Below are positions 1 to 8,676 of a DNA stretch of 61,910 nt, piece after piece. The stretch lies in contig ONMJ01000009.1 of NCBI GenBank assembly GCA_900318955.1, positions 1-61,910 on the forward strand, written 5' to 3'. How positions within the stretch are numbered: position 1 is the first letter of the stretch; each line of letters opens with the position of its first letter. The notes under the pieces are model-generated. The model searched no databases, was not told the DNA's origin, and saw only the letters and a program-made list of their open reading frames with translations. The DNA is from an uncultured Bacteroidales bacterium (GTDB taxonomy: Bacteria > Bacteroidota > Bacteroidia > Bacteroidales > UBA932). Made by a program: the position numbers and the translations under genes.

Positions 1-265
1 CCGGTTTAGGCTATGCCCGTTTCGCTCGCCACTACTCCGGGTATCACTAATTGTTTTCTCTTCCTCCGGGTACTAAGATGTTTCAGTTCCCCGGGTTCGC
101 TCCATCTCACGATGGCGGCAGGCCTTCAACCTGCCGGGTTGCCCCATTCGGATATTCGCGGATCAAGTCCTGTTTGCAGATCCCCGCGACTTTTCGCAGC
201 TTACCACGTCCTTCATCGCCTCCGGATAGCCTAGGCATCCTCCGTTCGCTCTTGCTTCCTTTTTC
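1..265 (-). rRNA. 23S ribosomal RNA, 5' end (partial)
   Basis: Read on the minus strand, this is the first ~265 nt of a 23S rRNA. It contains the conserved blocks GATGCCTAGGC, GGCGATGAAGGACGTG, CCGAATGGGGCAACCC, GGGGAACTGAAACATC and AGTAGTGGCGAGCGAA in the right order. Aligning from memory to the E. coli 5' end puts nucleotide 1 near 265 (within a few bases). The rest of the gene lies beyond the left edge. No 16S or tRNA sequence follows on the upstream side; a protein gene begins at 635, so this 23S copy is not preceded by the usual spacer. Confidence 0.95.
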
Positions 266-531
266 TGTTCTTTCACCGTCTTTTTCCGCATCCCGTCGTC
301 CGAGCTCGAAAAAAAATACGGCGAAATAATTATTTTCCTAAAAGGATCTCAATGAATCACTTTTTGCCTATGAAATTGCAGTCCCTAATTTCTTTTCGTT
401 TTCGAAAAAACTCTTTTACTCTTACAGACTTATCTTTCTATCTTTTGCTTTACCTCTTAATCTTTTCTCTCAGTATTGTCAATGATCAATTCCGTGAAAC
501 CGTATTTTGGTACTCGTTTCAAACGGGACTG
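266..531 (-). other. Leader of the 23S rRNA transcript; no gene seen
   Basis: These bases lie between the inferred promoter and the 23S 5' end. They are A/T-rich on the upstream side and show no tRNA cloverleaf, no 16S 3' end (no anti-Shine-Dalgarno helix) and no convincing open reading frame. I see no clear boxA match. The short plus-strand reading frames here run antisense to the rRNA and its leader and are not credible genes. Confidence 0.6.
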
Positions 532-562
532 CAAAGGTAGTAACTTTTTTTGACCTGCCAAA
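532..562 (-). promoter_or_regulatory. Promoter of the 23S rRNA transcript
   Basis: On the minus strand TTTG (559-562 on the plus strand as CAAA) is followed after exactly 19 nt by TACCTTTG (plus-strand CAAAGGTA, 532-539). This matches the Bacteroidota promoter pattern TTTG-N19-21-TAnnTTTG. Transcription would start near 525 and run left through a ~260 nt leader into the 23S rRNA. It is divergent from the promoter at 612-619. Confidence 0.7.
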
Positions 563-585
563 TTTTTTTTGAGTTTTTTTCAAAT

Positions 586-619
586 TTGTTTAAAAAGTCC
601 CAAATGACACTTATATTTG
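586..619 (+). promoter_or_regulatory. Promoter for the OPT transporter-pepT operon
   Basis: TATATTTG at 612-619 matches TAnnTTTG, with TTGTTT at 586-591 about 20 nt upstream. The predicted transcription start near 625 leaves a leader of only about 10 nt before ATG 635, or about 25 nt before ATG 650. Confidence 0.55.
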
Positions 620-634
620 TACAAATATCTATCT

Positions 635-2647
635 ATGGAAAAAAAGAAAATGACTCTGCCGGAGAACGCCCAGAGAGAACTCCGTCCCGGCGAAAAGTAC
701 ACTCCGCTGCTTTCCCCAAATAAAAACTACGCGGAAGTGACACCCTACTCAGTACTGATGGGACTCCTTATGGTCGTAATATTCTCGGCCGCAGCAGCAT
801 ACCTCGGACTGAAAGTAGGACAGGTCTTTGAGGCTGCAATTCCTATAGCAATAATAGCCGTAGGCGTTTCCGGAGCCCTCAGGAAAAAAGACTCTCTTTC
901 TCAAAACGTCATTATCCAGTCTATCGGAGGATGCTCAGGAGCAGTCGTTGCCGGTGCAATATTCACCCTCCCTGCCATATATATTCTCCAGAGCAAGACC
1001 GACGCCGCCGGTAATCTCCTCTATCCTGATCTCCAGGTCAATTTTATGAAAATGGCCCTTTCGTCGCTTCTGGGCGGCATCCTGGGCATCCTTTTCCTGA
1101 TTCCATTCAGGAAATACTTTGTGAGTGAGATGCATGGGAAGTACCCCTTCCCTGAGGCGACGGCGACAACCCAGGTCCTTGTCAATGGCGAAGGCGGCGG
1201 GAAAGGAGCCAAGACCTTACTTGTCAGCGGCCTTATCGGAGGGCTGTATGATTTCATAGTCGCAACCGTCGGAGCATGGGCGGAAACAATCTCCACGACC
1301 GTACTCTCTGTTGGGCAGGTAATCGCCGACAAGGCAAAGGTTGTCCTTAAACTCAATACCGGCGCAGCTGTGCTCGGTCTCGGATATATTGTAGGTCTTA
1401 AATATGCCTTCATTATCTGCTGCGGTTCGCTACTTGTCTGGCTCGTAATAATTCCCCTTATCAACCTTATCTGGGGCGGGCAGGTCATTGACCTTATGAA
1501 TACCGGACTCGCAATGACCGTCGGAGAAATGGCCCCCGAGCAGATATTCAAGGAATACGCGCGTCATATCGGCATCGGAGGTATCGCGACCGCCGGCATT
1601 ATCGGTATCATCAAATCCTTCGGTGTAATCAAATCCGCCGTCGGCCTCGCCGCGAAAGAATTCAAGAAAGGCGGGCAGGCACAGGAGGACGAGGTAAGGA
1701 CGGAAAAGGACCTCTCGATGAAGGTAATCGTTACCTCTATTATAATAACGCTCCTTGCCGTTTTCGCTTTCTTCGGCTTCGGCGGGGTTGTCAATAACTT
1801 CTGGCAGGCCCTGGTCGCCCTTGTCGTGGTCGCGATTATCTCATTCCTTTTCACTACCGTCGCGGCTAACGCCATCGCTATCGTCGGATCCAACCCGGTG
1901 AGCGGAATGACCCTCATGACCCTGATTCTCGCATCTATTATCCTTGTCGCAGTAGGACTCAAGGGCAGCGCAGGAATGGCTGCCGCGGCAATCATCGGTG
2001 GAGTCGTCTGTACGGCCCTCTCTGTTGCGGGCTCATTTATCACCGACCTTAAAATCGGTTACTGGATAGGATCCACCCCGAAAAAGCAGGAGGGATGGAA
2101 ATTCCTCGGGGTTGCTGTCTCTGCCGTTACCGTCTGCGGAGTCATGCTCATCCTCAACAAAACATATGGATTCGTAGGAGAAAACGCCCTAGTAGCGCCT
2201 CAAGCCAACGCGATGGCCGCTGTCATTGAGCCGATGATGAACGGCGGAGGAGCTCCATGGCTACTTTATGGAATCGGAGCACTCATCGCTATTGCCCTTA
2301 CCATTTTCAAGGTTCCGGCTCTGCCGTTCGCGCTCGGAATGTTCATCCCTATCGACCTCAACCTTCCTCTCCTCGTCGGAGGAGCGATTTCATGGTACGT
2401 ATCTACCCGCTCCAAGGACCAGGCCCTCAATAATGCCCGTCAGGAGAAAGGCACCCTTATCGCATCCGGATTCATCGCAGGCGGCGCCCTCATGGGTGTT
2501 GTCAGCGCAATCCTCAAATTCGCAGGCGTCGACTGGTTCCTCACAAGCTGGAACGCCCAGTGGGGAGAGGCTGTCGCCATCATCCCGTTCCTAGCCATAA
2601 TAGCTTATATCATAATTAGTTCCAAGAAAGCAACTGTAGAAGAATAA
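635..2647 (+). CDS. OPT-family oligopeptide transporter
   Basis: The protein of about 670 residues is a polytopic inner-membrane carrier with many hydrophobic segments. Its N-terminus carries the OPT-family region YLGLKVGQVFEAAIPIAIIA, and the internal motif GKYPFPEATATTQVL is typical of bacterial OPT proteins. The family imports oligopeptides, and some members move metal chelates, using the proton gradient. A TTG at 617 would lengthen the frame but sits inside the promoter box, so ATG 635 is preferred; ATG 650, preceded by an A-rich stretch, is a reasonable alternative. The stop lies 6 nt before the PepT start, so the two form an uptake-then-hydrolysis operon. Family assignment is firm; substrate is inferred from the neighbour. 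Confidence 0.93.
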   Translation: MEKKKMTLPENAQRELRPGEKYTPLLSPNKNYAEVTPYSVLMGLLMVVIFSAAAAYLGLKVGQVFEAAIPIAIIAVGVSGALRKKDSLSQNVIIQSIGGCSGAVVAGAIFTLPAIYILQSKTDAAGNLLYPDLQVNFMKMALSSLLGGILGILFLIPFRKYFVSEMHGKYPFPEATATTQVLVNGEGGGKGAKTLLVSGLIGGLYDFIVATVGAWAETISTTVLSVGQVIADKAKVVLKLNTGAAVLGLGYIVGLKYAFIICCGSLLVWLVIIPLINLIWGGQVIDLMNTGLAMTVGEMAPEQIFKEYARHIGIGGIATAGIIGIIKSFGVIKSAVGLAAKEFKKGGQAQEDEVRTEKDLSMKVIVTSIIITLLAVFAFFGFGGVVNNFWQALVALVVVAIISFLFTTVAANAIAIVGSNPVSGMTLMTLILASIILVAVGLKGSAGMAAAAIIGGVVCTALSVAGSFITDLKIGYWIGSTPKKQEGWKFLGVAVSAVTVCGVMLILNKTYGFVGENALVAPQANAMAAVIEPMMNGGGAPWLLYGIGALIAIALTIFKVPALPFALGMFIPIDLNLPLLVGGAISWYVSTRSKDQALNNARQEKGTLIASGFIAGGALMGVVSAILKFAGVDWFLTSWNAQWGEAVAIIPFLAIIAYIIISSKKATVEE

Positions 2648-2653
2648 TAACAT

Positions 2654-3877
2654 ATGGAAAACATTCTCGAAAGATTTCTAAGATATGTGTCAGTAGACAC
2701 ACAGTCAAACGAAGAATCTGCAAGCCAGCCATCGACTGAAAAACAGTGGGATCTCCTTAAAATGCTCTGTAAAGAGCTGAATGATATGGGAGTAGAGGCT
2801 TCGCTGGATGAATACGGATACGTAATGGGGACAATCCCTTCCAACATCGAGAAGGAAGTTCCCGCTGTCGGATTCATCGCCCATGTAGACACGGCTCCGG
2901 ATGCTTCGGGGAAGGATGTCAAGCCTCAGATTATCAAGAACTATGACGGGTCAGACATTGCCCTCAAAGGGGTCCAGGGACTTTATCTCAAACCTTCAGA
3001 GTTCCCGGAGCTTCTCCATTTTATCGGTCAGACTCTTATCACTACCGATGGGACGACCCTCCTTGGGGCGGACGACAAAGCCGGTGTCGCTGAGATTATG
3101 AATGCAGCCCAATGGATAATGGAACATCCTGAATTCAAGCATGGTACCATAAAAATAGGCTTCACTCCCGATGAAGAGATCGGCCGAGGAGTAGTTAAAT
3201 TCGACGTCAAGAGATTCGGTGCCGACTATGCTTACACCATGGATGGCGGCGAGATTGGAGAGCTGGAATTCGAGAACTTCAACGCAGCCTCCGCAAAGAT
3301 CCATATCCAGGGCCGAAACGTCCACCCCGGGAGCGCCAAAGGCAAGATGAAGAACGCAATTCTGATCGGTCAGGAACTAAATTCTCTCCTTCCCATCGAA
3401 CAGAGGCCAGAGTATACCGAGGGATATGAGGGGTTCTTCCATATCATAAGCTTCAAGGGAGCAGTCGAAGAGGCAGACTTCGCTTACATCATCCGCGACC
3501 ATGACGCGGTGAAATTCGACCGCAAGAAAGAGGTCATCCGCGAATGCGTCGATTTTATCAACCGCAAGTATGGAGAAGGAACCGCAGTCCTCGACCTTCG
3601 CGACCAGTACCGCAATATGAGGGAGCAGGTTGAGCCGCATTACCATATTATCGAAAAGGCCGTGAAGGCCATGGAGATGGAGGGAATCAAACCGAAGATC
3701 CAGCCCATCCGCGGAGGCACCGACGGGGCCAACCTGAGCTACATGGGACTCCCCTGCCCGAATATCTTCGCGGGCGGTCTCAATTTCCATGGAAAGATGG
3801 AATTCGTACCCCTCGAGAGCATAGAAGCGGCCTCAAAGGTTATCCTGAATATTATCGGTCTTTTCGCCGAAGCTTAG
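2654..3877 (+). CDS. pepT: Peptidase T (tripeptide aminopeptidase)
   Basis: A 407-residue cytosolic zinc aminopeptidase of family M20B, which removes the N-terminal residue of tripeptides. Visible metal-site and catalytic blocks: GFIAHVDTAPD (His and Asp), LGADDKAG (bridging Asp), TPDEEIGRG (catalytic Glu and metal Glu), YTMDGG and the C-terminal NIFAGGLNFHGKMEF (His). Length fits the family (about 405-410). It follows the OPT transporter by 6 nt with no terminator, so it probably hydrolyses the imported peptides. Its 3' end overlaps the convergent OstA-like gene by 26 bp. Confidence 0.96.
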   Translation: MENILERFLRYVSVDTQSNEESASQPSTEKQWDLLKMLCKELNDMGVEASLDEYGYVMGTIPSNIEKEVPAVGFIAHVDTAPDASGKDVKPQIIKNYDGSDIALKGVQGLYLKPSEFPELLHFIGQTLITTDGTTLLGADDKAGVAEIMNAAQWIMEHPEFKHGTIKIGFTPDEEIGRGVVKFDVKRFGADYAYTMDGGEIGELEFENFNAASAKIHIQGRNVHPGSAKGKMKNAILIGQELNSLLPIEQRPEYTEGYEGFFHIISFKGAVEEADFAYIIRDHDAVKFDRKKEVIRECVDFINRKYGEGTAVLDLRDQYRNMREQVEPHYHIIEKAVKAMEMEGIKPKIQPIRGGTDGANLSYMGLPCPNIFAGGLNFHGKMEFVPLESIEAASKVILNIIGLFAEA

Positions 3878-6434
3878 CTCTGTACTTCTCGACGTACTTC
3901 ATCAAACGATTGTACTCTTTCTCTGATTTACGGGCCCGTTTTCTCAGTTCCTTGAGTTTACGGGCTCTTTCTTTTTCAAGAGCTTTTTGCCTTTTAGCCT
4001 CCTGCTTTTCGGCATAAATACGGTCCTCTTCGGCCCATTTGGCCTCCCTAGCCTCCTGCTTTGCCTTGGCTTTAGCTTCCTTCTCAGCCTTTTTCTTGGC
4101 TTTTTCAGCGTCTTTCTTGGCCTTTTCCGCCGCTTTTCGAGCCGCTTCCGCCGCCTTCTCCCTGGCTTTTATCTGCTCCGGAGTCAGCGGAGGAGGAGGG
4201 GTTGAACCCTTAGGCTTTGTTGAAACGGAGGCCGTCGTATCTGCGGGCTGCGCTATGGAAACAGTATCGGAAGGAACTGACAATGAATCTGTTGGCTGAG
4301 GAATTGAAAGAGAATCGACAGAGATTGTCGCCAATGAATCTGCGCTGAACCCGAGCGAATCAAGAGCAACTGTATCTCGATTGAAGCTCAGAGTATCCAT
4401 CGCCGCGAGCTCCGCCTCCAGACGCTCCCTTTCTCTCCGCTCCCTCGCCCTCACGGCATCCAGAGAGTCCCTTTTAGCTATCTCTTTATGGACCTTGTCT
4501 ATATATCCCGGGAAATACTTCGCGGTATGCGGGAAGCGGGCACGTGGCCTGCTGAGATATGTCTTTCTCTGACTCTTTCTCGGGACGAGAGTGGTAATGT
4601 CTTCCCTGCCGTTAGGCCGCAGCTCCGGTTTCCATACATAGCCCTTCAAGAAACTCTCATCCTTTGGCAACTGCACAATAGGATAGGCATCGTTCTTTGC
4701 TGAGTCGAAATAATAGATCTGGTCAATAGTCCCTTCGGAGAAGAGGGCATAGAGCATCTTGGATTCGACCTTATTGACGGTCGCCAGCGTGCCGTTCTCC
4801 TCTAGATAGAATAGAGCAGCCGCACCTCCGAGCGCATCGAATCGCTGAAGCGTCCTGGTGGAATCGAAATAAGCGACCATCTCCGCACCTCTGATCTGGT
4901 CATATAGGAGCGAATCCTGCTCCTCAATGACAATAAAGGCGTTTGACATCAGATTGGCCTTTTTAACCTCGCGGTTCTGGAGGACGACATAGATACTGTC
5001 CGCCGAATATTGACGGGTCCCTTCATGGAAAATGAACGGTTCCCGATATAGCCTGGCCAGCGAATCGAGATCGTTATATGCAAGGGAATCACATGCGAAT
5101 TGGATATCCCTTCGATAAAGCTTGACGTTTCCGACAGCCGTGACAAAACCGAATTTAGTCGTATCTACAGGCTCCGGCTCCACTACTAAAGAATCCTTGA
5201 CAGCCAACGAGTCAGACACTGAAAGAGAGTCGGCAAGGGGAGGCGGCGGCAGCTCCTGCTTATTTTCAGCCTGTTTCTTTGCCGGGGCGCCTTTCACGGG
5301 CGGCGGTTCGGGAGGACGGTTGGGATCGTTCTTAGCAGCCTCTTCGGCAGCTTTTCTGGCCTCCTCGGCAGCCTTCCTTCGATACTCTGCCACTGGGTCG
5401 CCGCTTATGTCCGAAAGCCTCTTTTTGGCATCCTTCTCATATGCCTCGGGGATATCGCACTTCTTAATCGCCTGATAGATGAGGGTATCGGCTCCAAGAT
5501 ATACTGTATCTATCTGACCGTTCTCGTCAGTGATAGACATAACGGCAGGGTCCCTCGTCATCTTGATTCTGGAAATAGTATCGCGATATTCTAGCCTTCC
5601 GGCAAGGGCGTAGATATTTCTAGTGGTATCCATTATCTCCGCCCGGCCGAGCATCTCTACCTCATTGATCGGCCTATGATAAAAGAGAGTATCGGACCAA
5701 CCTTCGTAGTCGTCTGTCATCACATGGACATTCTGCCGGAAGAAGAAGAGATCGTTTTCCCTGTTATACCAGCCGTCGTCGGCAGAAAGCATATTGTCAT
5801 GGTCCCAGGCATCCGTCGCATATGCAAAATACGCCGTGCTGTTTTCGGAATTATACTCGAGTCGGGAGGTCTTGACGAAGATGGAATCCGTGAACATATT
5901 GACATTGTCCATGAACGTAAAGGTCTTCGCCTTTGAATCGTAAGAGCCGAAACGGCTTTCGATAATCTGGCCGTCCTTGTCCTTCATGGACGCACCGTCC
6001 TGAAAAATGGCAATACTGTCCTTGGTATTATAGTCGAGATAACGTGTGCGGAGAGTATTTCGGTCCTTGTCTTCGAGTTGGACAAGATGACCCCTGAACT
6101 TTGCAAGATCCTCATCGACAACATATTCCAGAGTCTCGCTGGTCAGTTTTGTGCGGTCCTGTATGATCTGGACATGGCCGGTGGCATAGATAATATTGCT
6201 GGCAACATTCCAGAGAGCCGAATCGCAGAGAAGATATGTCTTATTGTGGAGGAAACGGGCCGGCCCCATAACCTTTCTGAAACTGGTCCCATTCCTCTCC
6301 ATAAGGCTTGCCGATTTAGCGCTGACCAAGGTGACGAGCGAATCCGTGTCCTCGCCCTTATTTTGGGCGGACAGGGACAGGGTCGCGAACATCAAAGCCG
6401 CGATCAGACAGAGAACCGGCCGGAATCTCATCAA
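3852..6434 (-). CDS. OstA/LptA-like envelope protein with long Lys/Ala/Glu-rich tail
   Basis: An 860-residue protein with a signal peptide (about residues 1-23, ending LSLSAQ) and OstA/LptA-like beta-jellyroll repeats over roughly residues 30-330 (YATGHVQI, KFRGHLVQLED, FFRQNVHVMTDDYEGWSD) and again near 430-560. In this family these repeats bind or bridge LPS in the periplasm. Two low-complexity stretches stand out: an Ala/Lys/Glu/Pro linker near 355-400, and a C-terminal ~130 residues almost entirely Ala, Lys, Glu and Arg, predicted helical and TolA-like. Its ATG overlaps the SurA stop by 4 nt, so it is translated from the same operon. No LptD barrel is evident. A role in LPS transport is inferred from family and operon. 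Confidence 0.85.
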   Translation of the reverse strand: MMRFRPVLCLIAALMFATLSLSAQNKGEDTDSLVTLVSAKSASLMERNGTSFRKVMGPARFLHNKTYLLCDSALWNVASNIIYATGHVQIIQDRTKLTSETLEYVVDEDLAKFRGHLVQLEDKDRNTLRTRYLDYNTKDSIAIFQDGASMKDKDGQIIESRFGSYDSKAKTFTFMDNVNMFTDSIFVKTSRLEYNSENSTAYFAYATDAWDHDNMLSADDGWYNRENDLFFFRQNVHVMTDDYEGWSDTLFYHRPINEVEMLGRAEIMDTTRNIYALAGRLEYRDTISRIKMTRDPAVMSITDENGQIDTVYLGADTLIYQAIKKCDIPEAYEKDAKKRLSDISGDPVAEYRRKAAEEARKAAEEAAKNDPNRPPEPPPVKGAPAKKQAENKQELPPPPLADSLSVSDSLAVKDSLVVEPEPVDTTKFGFVTAVGNVKLYRRDIQFACDSLAYNDLDSLARLYREPFIFHEGTRQYSADSIYVVLQNREVKKANLMSNAFIVIEEQDSLLYDQIRGAEMVAYFDSTRTLQRFDALGGAAALFYLEENGTLATVNKVESKMLYALFSEGTIDQIYYFDSAKNDAYPIVQLPKDESFLKGYVWKPELRPNGREDITTLVPRKSQRKTYLSRPRARFPHTAKYFPGYIDKVHKEIAKRDSLDAVRARERRERERLEAELAAMDTLSFNRDTVALDSLGFSADSLATISVDSLSIPQPTDSLSVPSDTVSIAQPADTTASVSTKPKGSTPPPPLTPEQIKAREKAAEAARKAAEKAKKDAEKAKKKAEKEAKAKAKQEAREAKWAEEDRIYAEKQEAKRQKALEKERARKLKELRKRARKSEKEYNRLMKYVEKYRAKLRRKDR

Positions 6435-7813
6435 TCTTTCTTGAATTTTTCAGCCCAAACATCGCGGGTGAATGAACACTCCCGATACATGGGATCAATG
6501 ATGATATATGTCTCCTTGATCTTCTTATCCAGGAACTTATTGATAGCCTCGATTTGCTTACCCTGCCTCACCTGGGCGAGAATCTGGTTGTAGTCGTTCT
6601 CGAAGGTAGCCGGATGGGCGGGAACAATCTTGTCAACCTTGATGATTTTATAGACAGTGTTACCGCTACGACCCTCATTGTCAAGTGATTCCACCGGATC
6701 CGAGATCTCTCCCTCCTTCAGGTCCTTGATCGCCGCATAGTCTTGAGGCTTCAGCTGGTCAATCTCAAAGTAGGACGAACCGGTCTGGGGATCCGCCATC
6801 TGGCCTCCATTGGTCCTGGTTGCGGTATCCTCTGAATAAAAGCGGGCCGCAAGAGGGAAGGTTACAGCCTCATTGGTAATCTCGGTCTTCAGGGAATCGA
6901 GTTTCCTGAATGCCTTTTCCTGATCAGCTGCAGTATACTGAGGCTTAATAAGGATATGGCGAGCATTGAACATATCCCCCTTCTTCTCCAGAACCTCGAT
7001 AATATGGAATCCGTCCGGAGTCTCTACAATCTGGGAGATAACTCCCGGCTTAAGAGCCATGGCCGCATCAGAGAATGCAGGCCAGAAGATTGATTTAGAG
7101 GCCATTCCGAGCTCGCCTCCCTTACGGGCGCTACCGGGGTCCTCCGAATAAATTCTGGCAAGGGTGGAGAATTTCTCTCCTGCGATGATTCTCTCGCGAA
7201 GGGAAAGGAGTTTTTCCTTTACTGCTAGATTGGCAGCCTCGCGGTCTGGATAGACGCAAATCTGGCTTAGACGGTATTTGATCGGGACAATCGGGAGATC
7301 CTCCTTGTCGACAGTGTCCAGATACTGCTTCACATCGTATGGAGTCAACTCCGGAATATTAGAAGCGACCTGAGACTGCTCCTGCTGGGTAAGGTTTTGA
7401 TCCTGAAGCGCTTCCGTCCACTCCTGGCGGAGCCTGTAAAGGGGTTTCCCGAAATACTTTTCAACCTCCTCGTCACCGCCGAGAGAAGTACGGACCTGGT
7501 CGAGCCTGGAAGACATTTCACTGGCGACCATATCTTGATTGACGGTAAGGGAGTCTATCCTTGCCTGCATGAGGAACAACTTAGATTCCATCATCTGCTC
7601 AAGTACTTCGCAGCGAAGATTCCTGTCGGAAGACATTCCCTGAGCTCTCATCATCTGGACCTGTTCCTCGATATCGGAAATCATAATCGCCTCATTTCCA
7701 ATTACCGCGACTGTCTTGTCAATCACTCCGCCGCCGTATTTCTGGGCTGAAAGCGTCAATGACACTAAAATGGCCGCAATCAGGCACGATACCTTCAAAA
7801 CGTATCTTTTCAT
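6431..7813 (-). CDS. SurA-like periplasmic peptidyl-prolyl isomerase
   Basis: 460 residues with a signal peptide (cleavage after LTLSAQ), a SurA N-terminal helical domain (GNEAIMISDIEEQVQMM) and two parvulin domains. The first, near residues 175-280, contains YSEDPGSARKGGELG and DGFHIIEV. The second, near 285-410, starts with ARHILIKP and has YSEDTATRTNGGQM. It should chaperone unfolded outer-membrane proteins in the periplasm. It sits between a second parvulin-type lipoprotein and the OstA-like gene with 4-nt start/stop overlaps on both sides, which ties it to outer-membrane assembly. Confidence 0.92.
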   Translation of the reverse strand: MKRYVLKVSCLIAAILVSLTLSAQKYGGGVIDKTVAVIGNEAIMISDIEEQVQMMRAQGMSSDRNLRCEVLEQMMESKLFLMQARIDSLTVNQDMVASEMSSRLDQVRTSLGGDEEVEKYFGKPLYRLRQEWTEALQDQNLTQQEQSQVASNIPELTPYDVKQYLDTVDKEDLPIVPIKYRLSQICVYPDREAANLAVKEKLLSLRERIIAGEKFSTLARIYSEDPGSARKGGELGMASKSIFWPAFSDAAMALKPGVISQIVETPDGFHIIEVLEKKGDMFNARHILIKPQYTAADQEKAFRKLDSLKTEITNEAVTFPLAARFYSEDTATRTNGGQMADPQTGSSYFEIDQLKPQDYAAIKDLKEGEISDPVESLDNEGRSGNTVYKIIKVDKIVPAHPATFENDYNQILAQVRQGKQIEAINKFLDKKIKETYIIIDPMYRECSFTRDVWAEKFKKD

Positions 7814-8676
7814 AAAATCTCGAATATTTCTTTAGTCTGGGCATCTTTGAGCAAGTCCCGTTCCAAACCGGAGACGAGTTCTCGCTTTCTTGCACTCAAA
7901 ATGATGTCCTTAATTTTTTCCGCGCTGTACTCTATCGGGGCGGGAGAGCCCTTCTTCACCATATCAGCTACATAAGCGACAAAGATATTACCTTGCCCGT
8001 CCGGCACCTCTATGAATGATTTTTTCATTGAAGAAAGGAGAGTCGCGGGATCGGATCCGCTCTCAAGGGAAAGCGTCTGAAGATCTGTCCATCTGTCTGT
8101 ACAGTCCACATACCTTATCGCTGCGGAAACCGCCATGCTATCAGCCTCAATCACCTCCTCAACATTGTCGGAAGACATTTTCTTCTTTATCTTATCCTTC
8201 GCCGCCGACCCCTTTGGGATCAACATATAGCGGACTTTAAACAAAGGTGCATCCAAGATAAATTTATCCGGATTTTCCTCATAGTAGTGGCGAATCTCGG
8301 CAGGAGTAATACTGGTATCAAGGCGTTCATTGATGTAATGCTGCTCAAAACGATATTTCAGAAGGGAAATTCTATATTCCTCAAGCTCTTTTGAGACATC
8401 CATCTCGCTCTTTGACAACTCTGCCTCTGCTACTTCCAGGAAAAGACGGTCTGTCGCCCATGATTTGATGAACTGAGAGGCCATCGCCGCACTGTCTTCC
8501 GGCGCTATTCCGTCGGGAATATAGCCCTCAAGCGTAGACCGATACAATTTCTCCTTGCCCACCCTTGCAACGGCTTCGTCGCCGAAGAATTCGCCGACAG
8601 AAGAGCGCAGCCTGCCAAATTCTTCACAAGAAACGGCGGCGACAAGTACAAGAAAGGCAAGAATAAACTTTTTCAT
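7810..8676 (-). CDS. Lipoprotein with parvulin-like fold, SurA partner
   Basis: 288 residues. A lipobox (VAAVSC, Cys17) predicts a lipoprotein. The N-terminal helical part resembles SurA/PpiC trigger domains (TSITPAEIRHYYEENPDKF), followed by a diverged PpiC-like region (KVRYMLIPKG) without a clear full rotamase core, so catalytic activity is doubtful. It begins one base after the guaB stop and overlaps surA by 4 nt. Duplicated PpiC-like genes next to guaB and ostA-like genes are usual in Bacteroidales as I recall. Probably an outer-membrane protein chaperone. Confidence 0.75.
   Translation of the reverse strand: MKKFILAFLVLVAAVSCEEFGRLRSSVGEFFGDEAVARVGKEKLYRSTLEGYIPDGIAPEDSAAMASQFIKSWATDRLFLEVAEAELSKSEMDVSKELEEYRISLLKYRFEQHYINERLDTSITPAEIRHYYEENPDKFILDAPLFKVRYMLIPKGSAAKDKIKKKMSSDNVEEVIEADSMAVSAAIRYVDCTDRWTDLQTLSLESGSDPATLLSSMKKSFIEVPDGQGNIFVAYVADMVKKGSPAPIEYSAEKIKDIILSARKRELVSGLERDLLKDAQTKEIFEIL

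Noticed and set aside
13-540. Plus-strand reading frames over the left edge (13-234, 51-329 and 352-540)
   Set aside because: The first two are antisense to the 23S rRNA and the third lies across its leader; none has a ribosome-binding context or family likeness.
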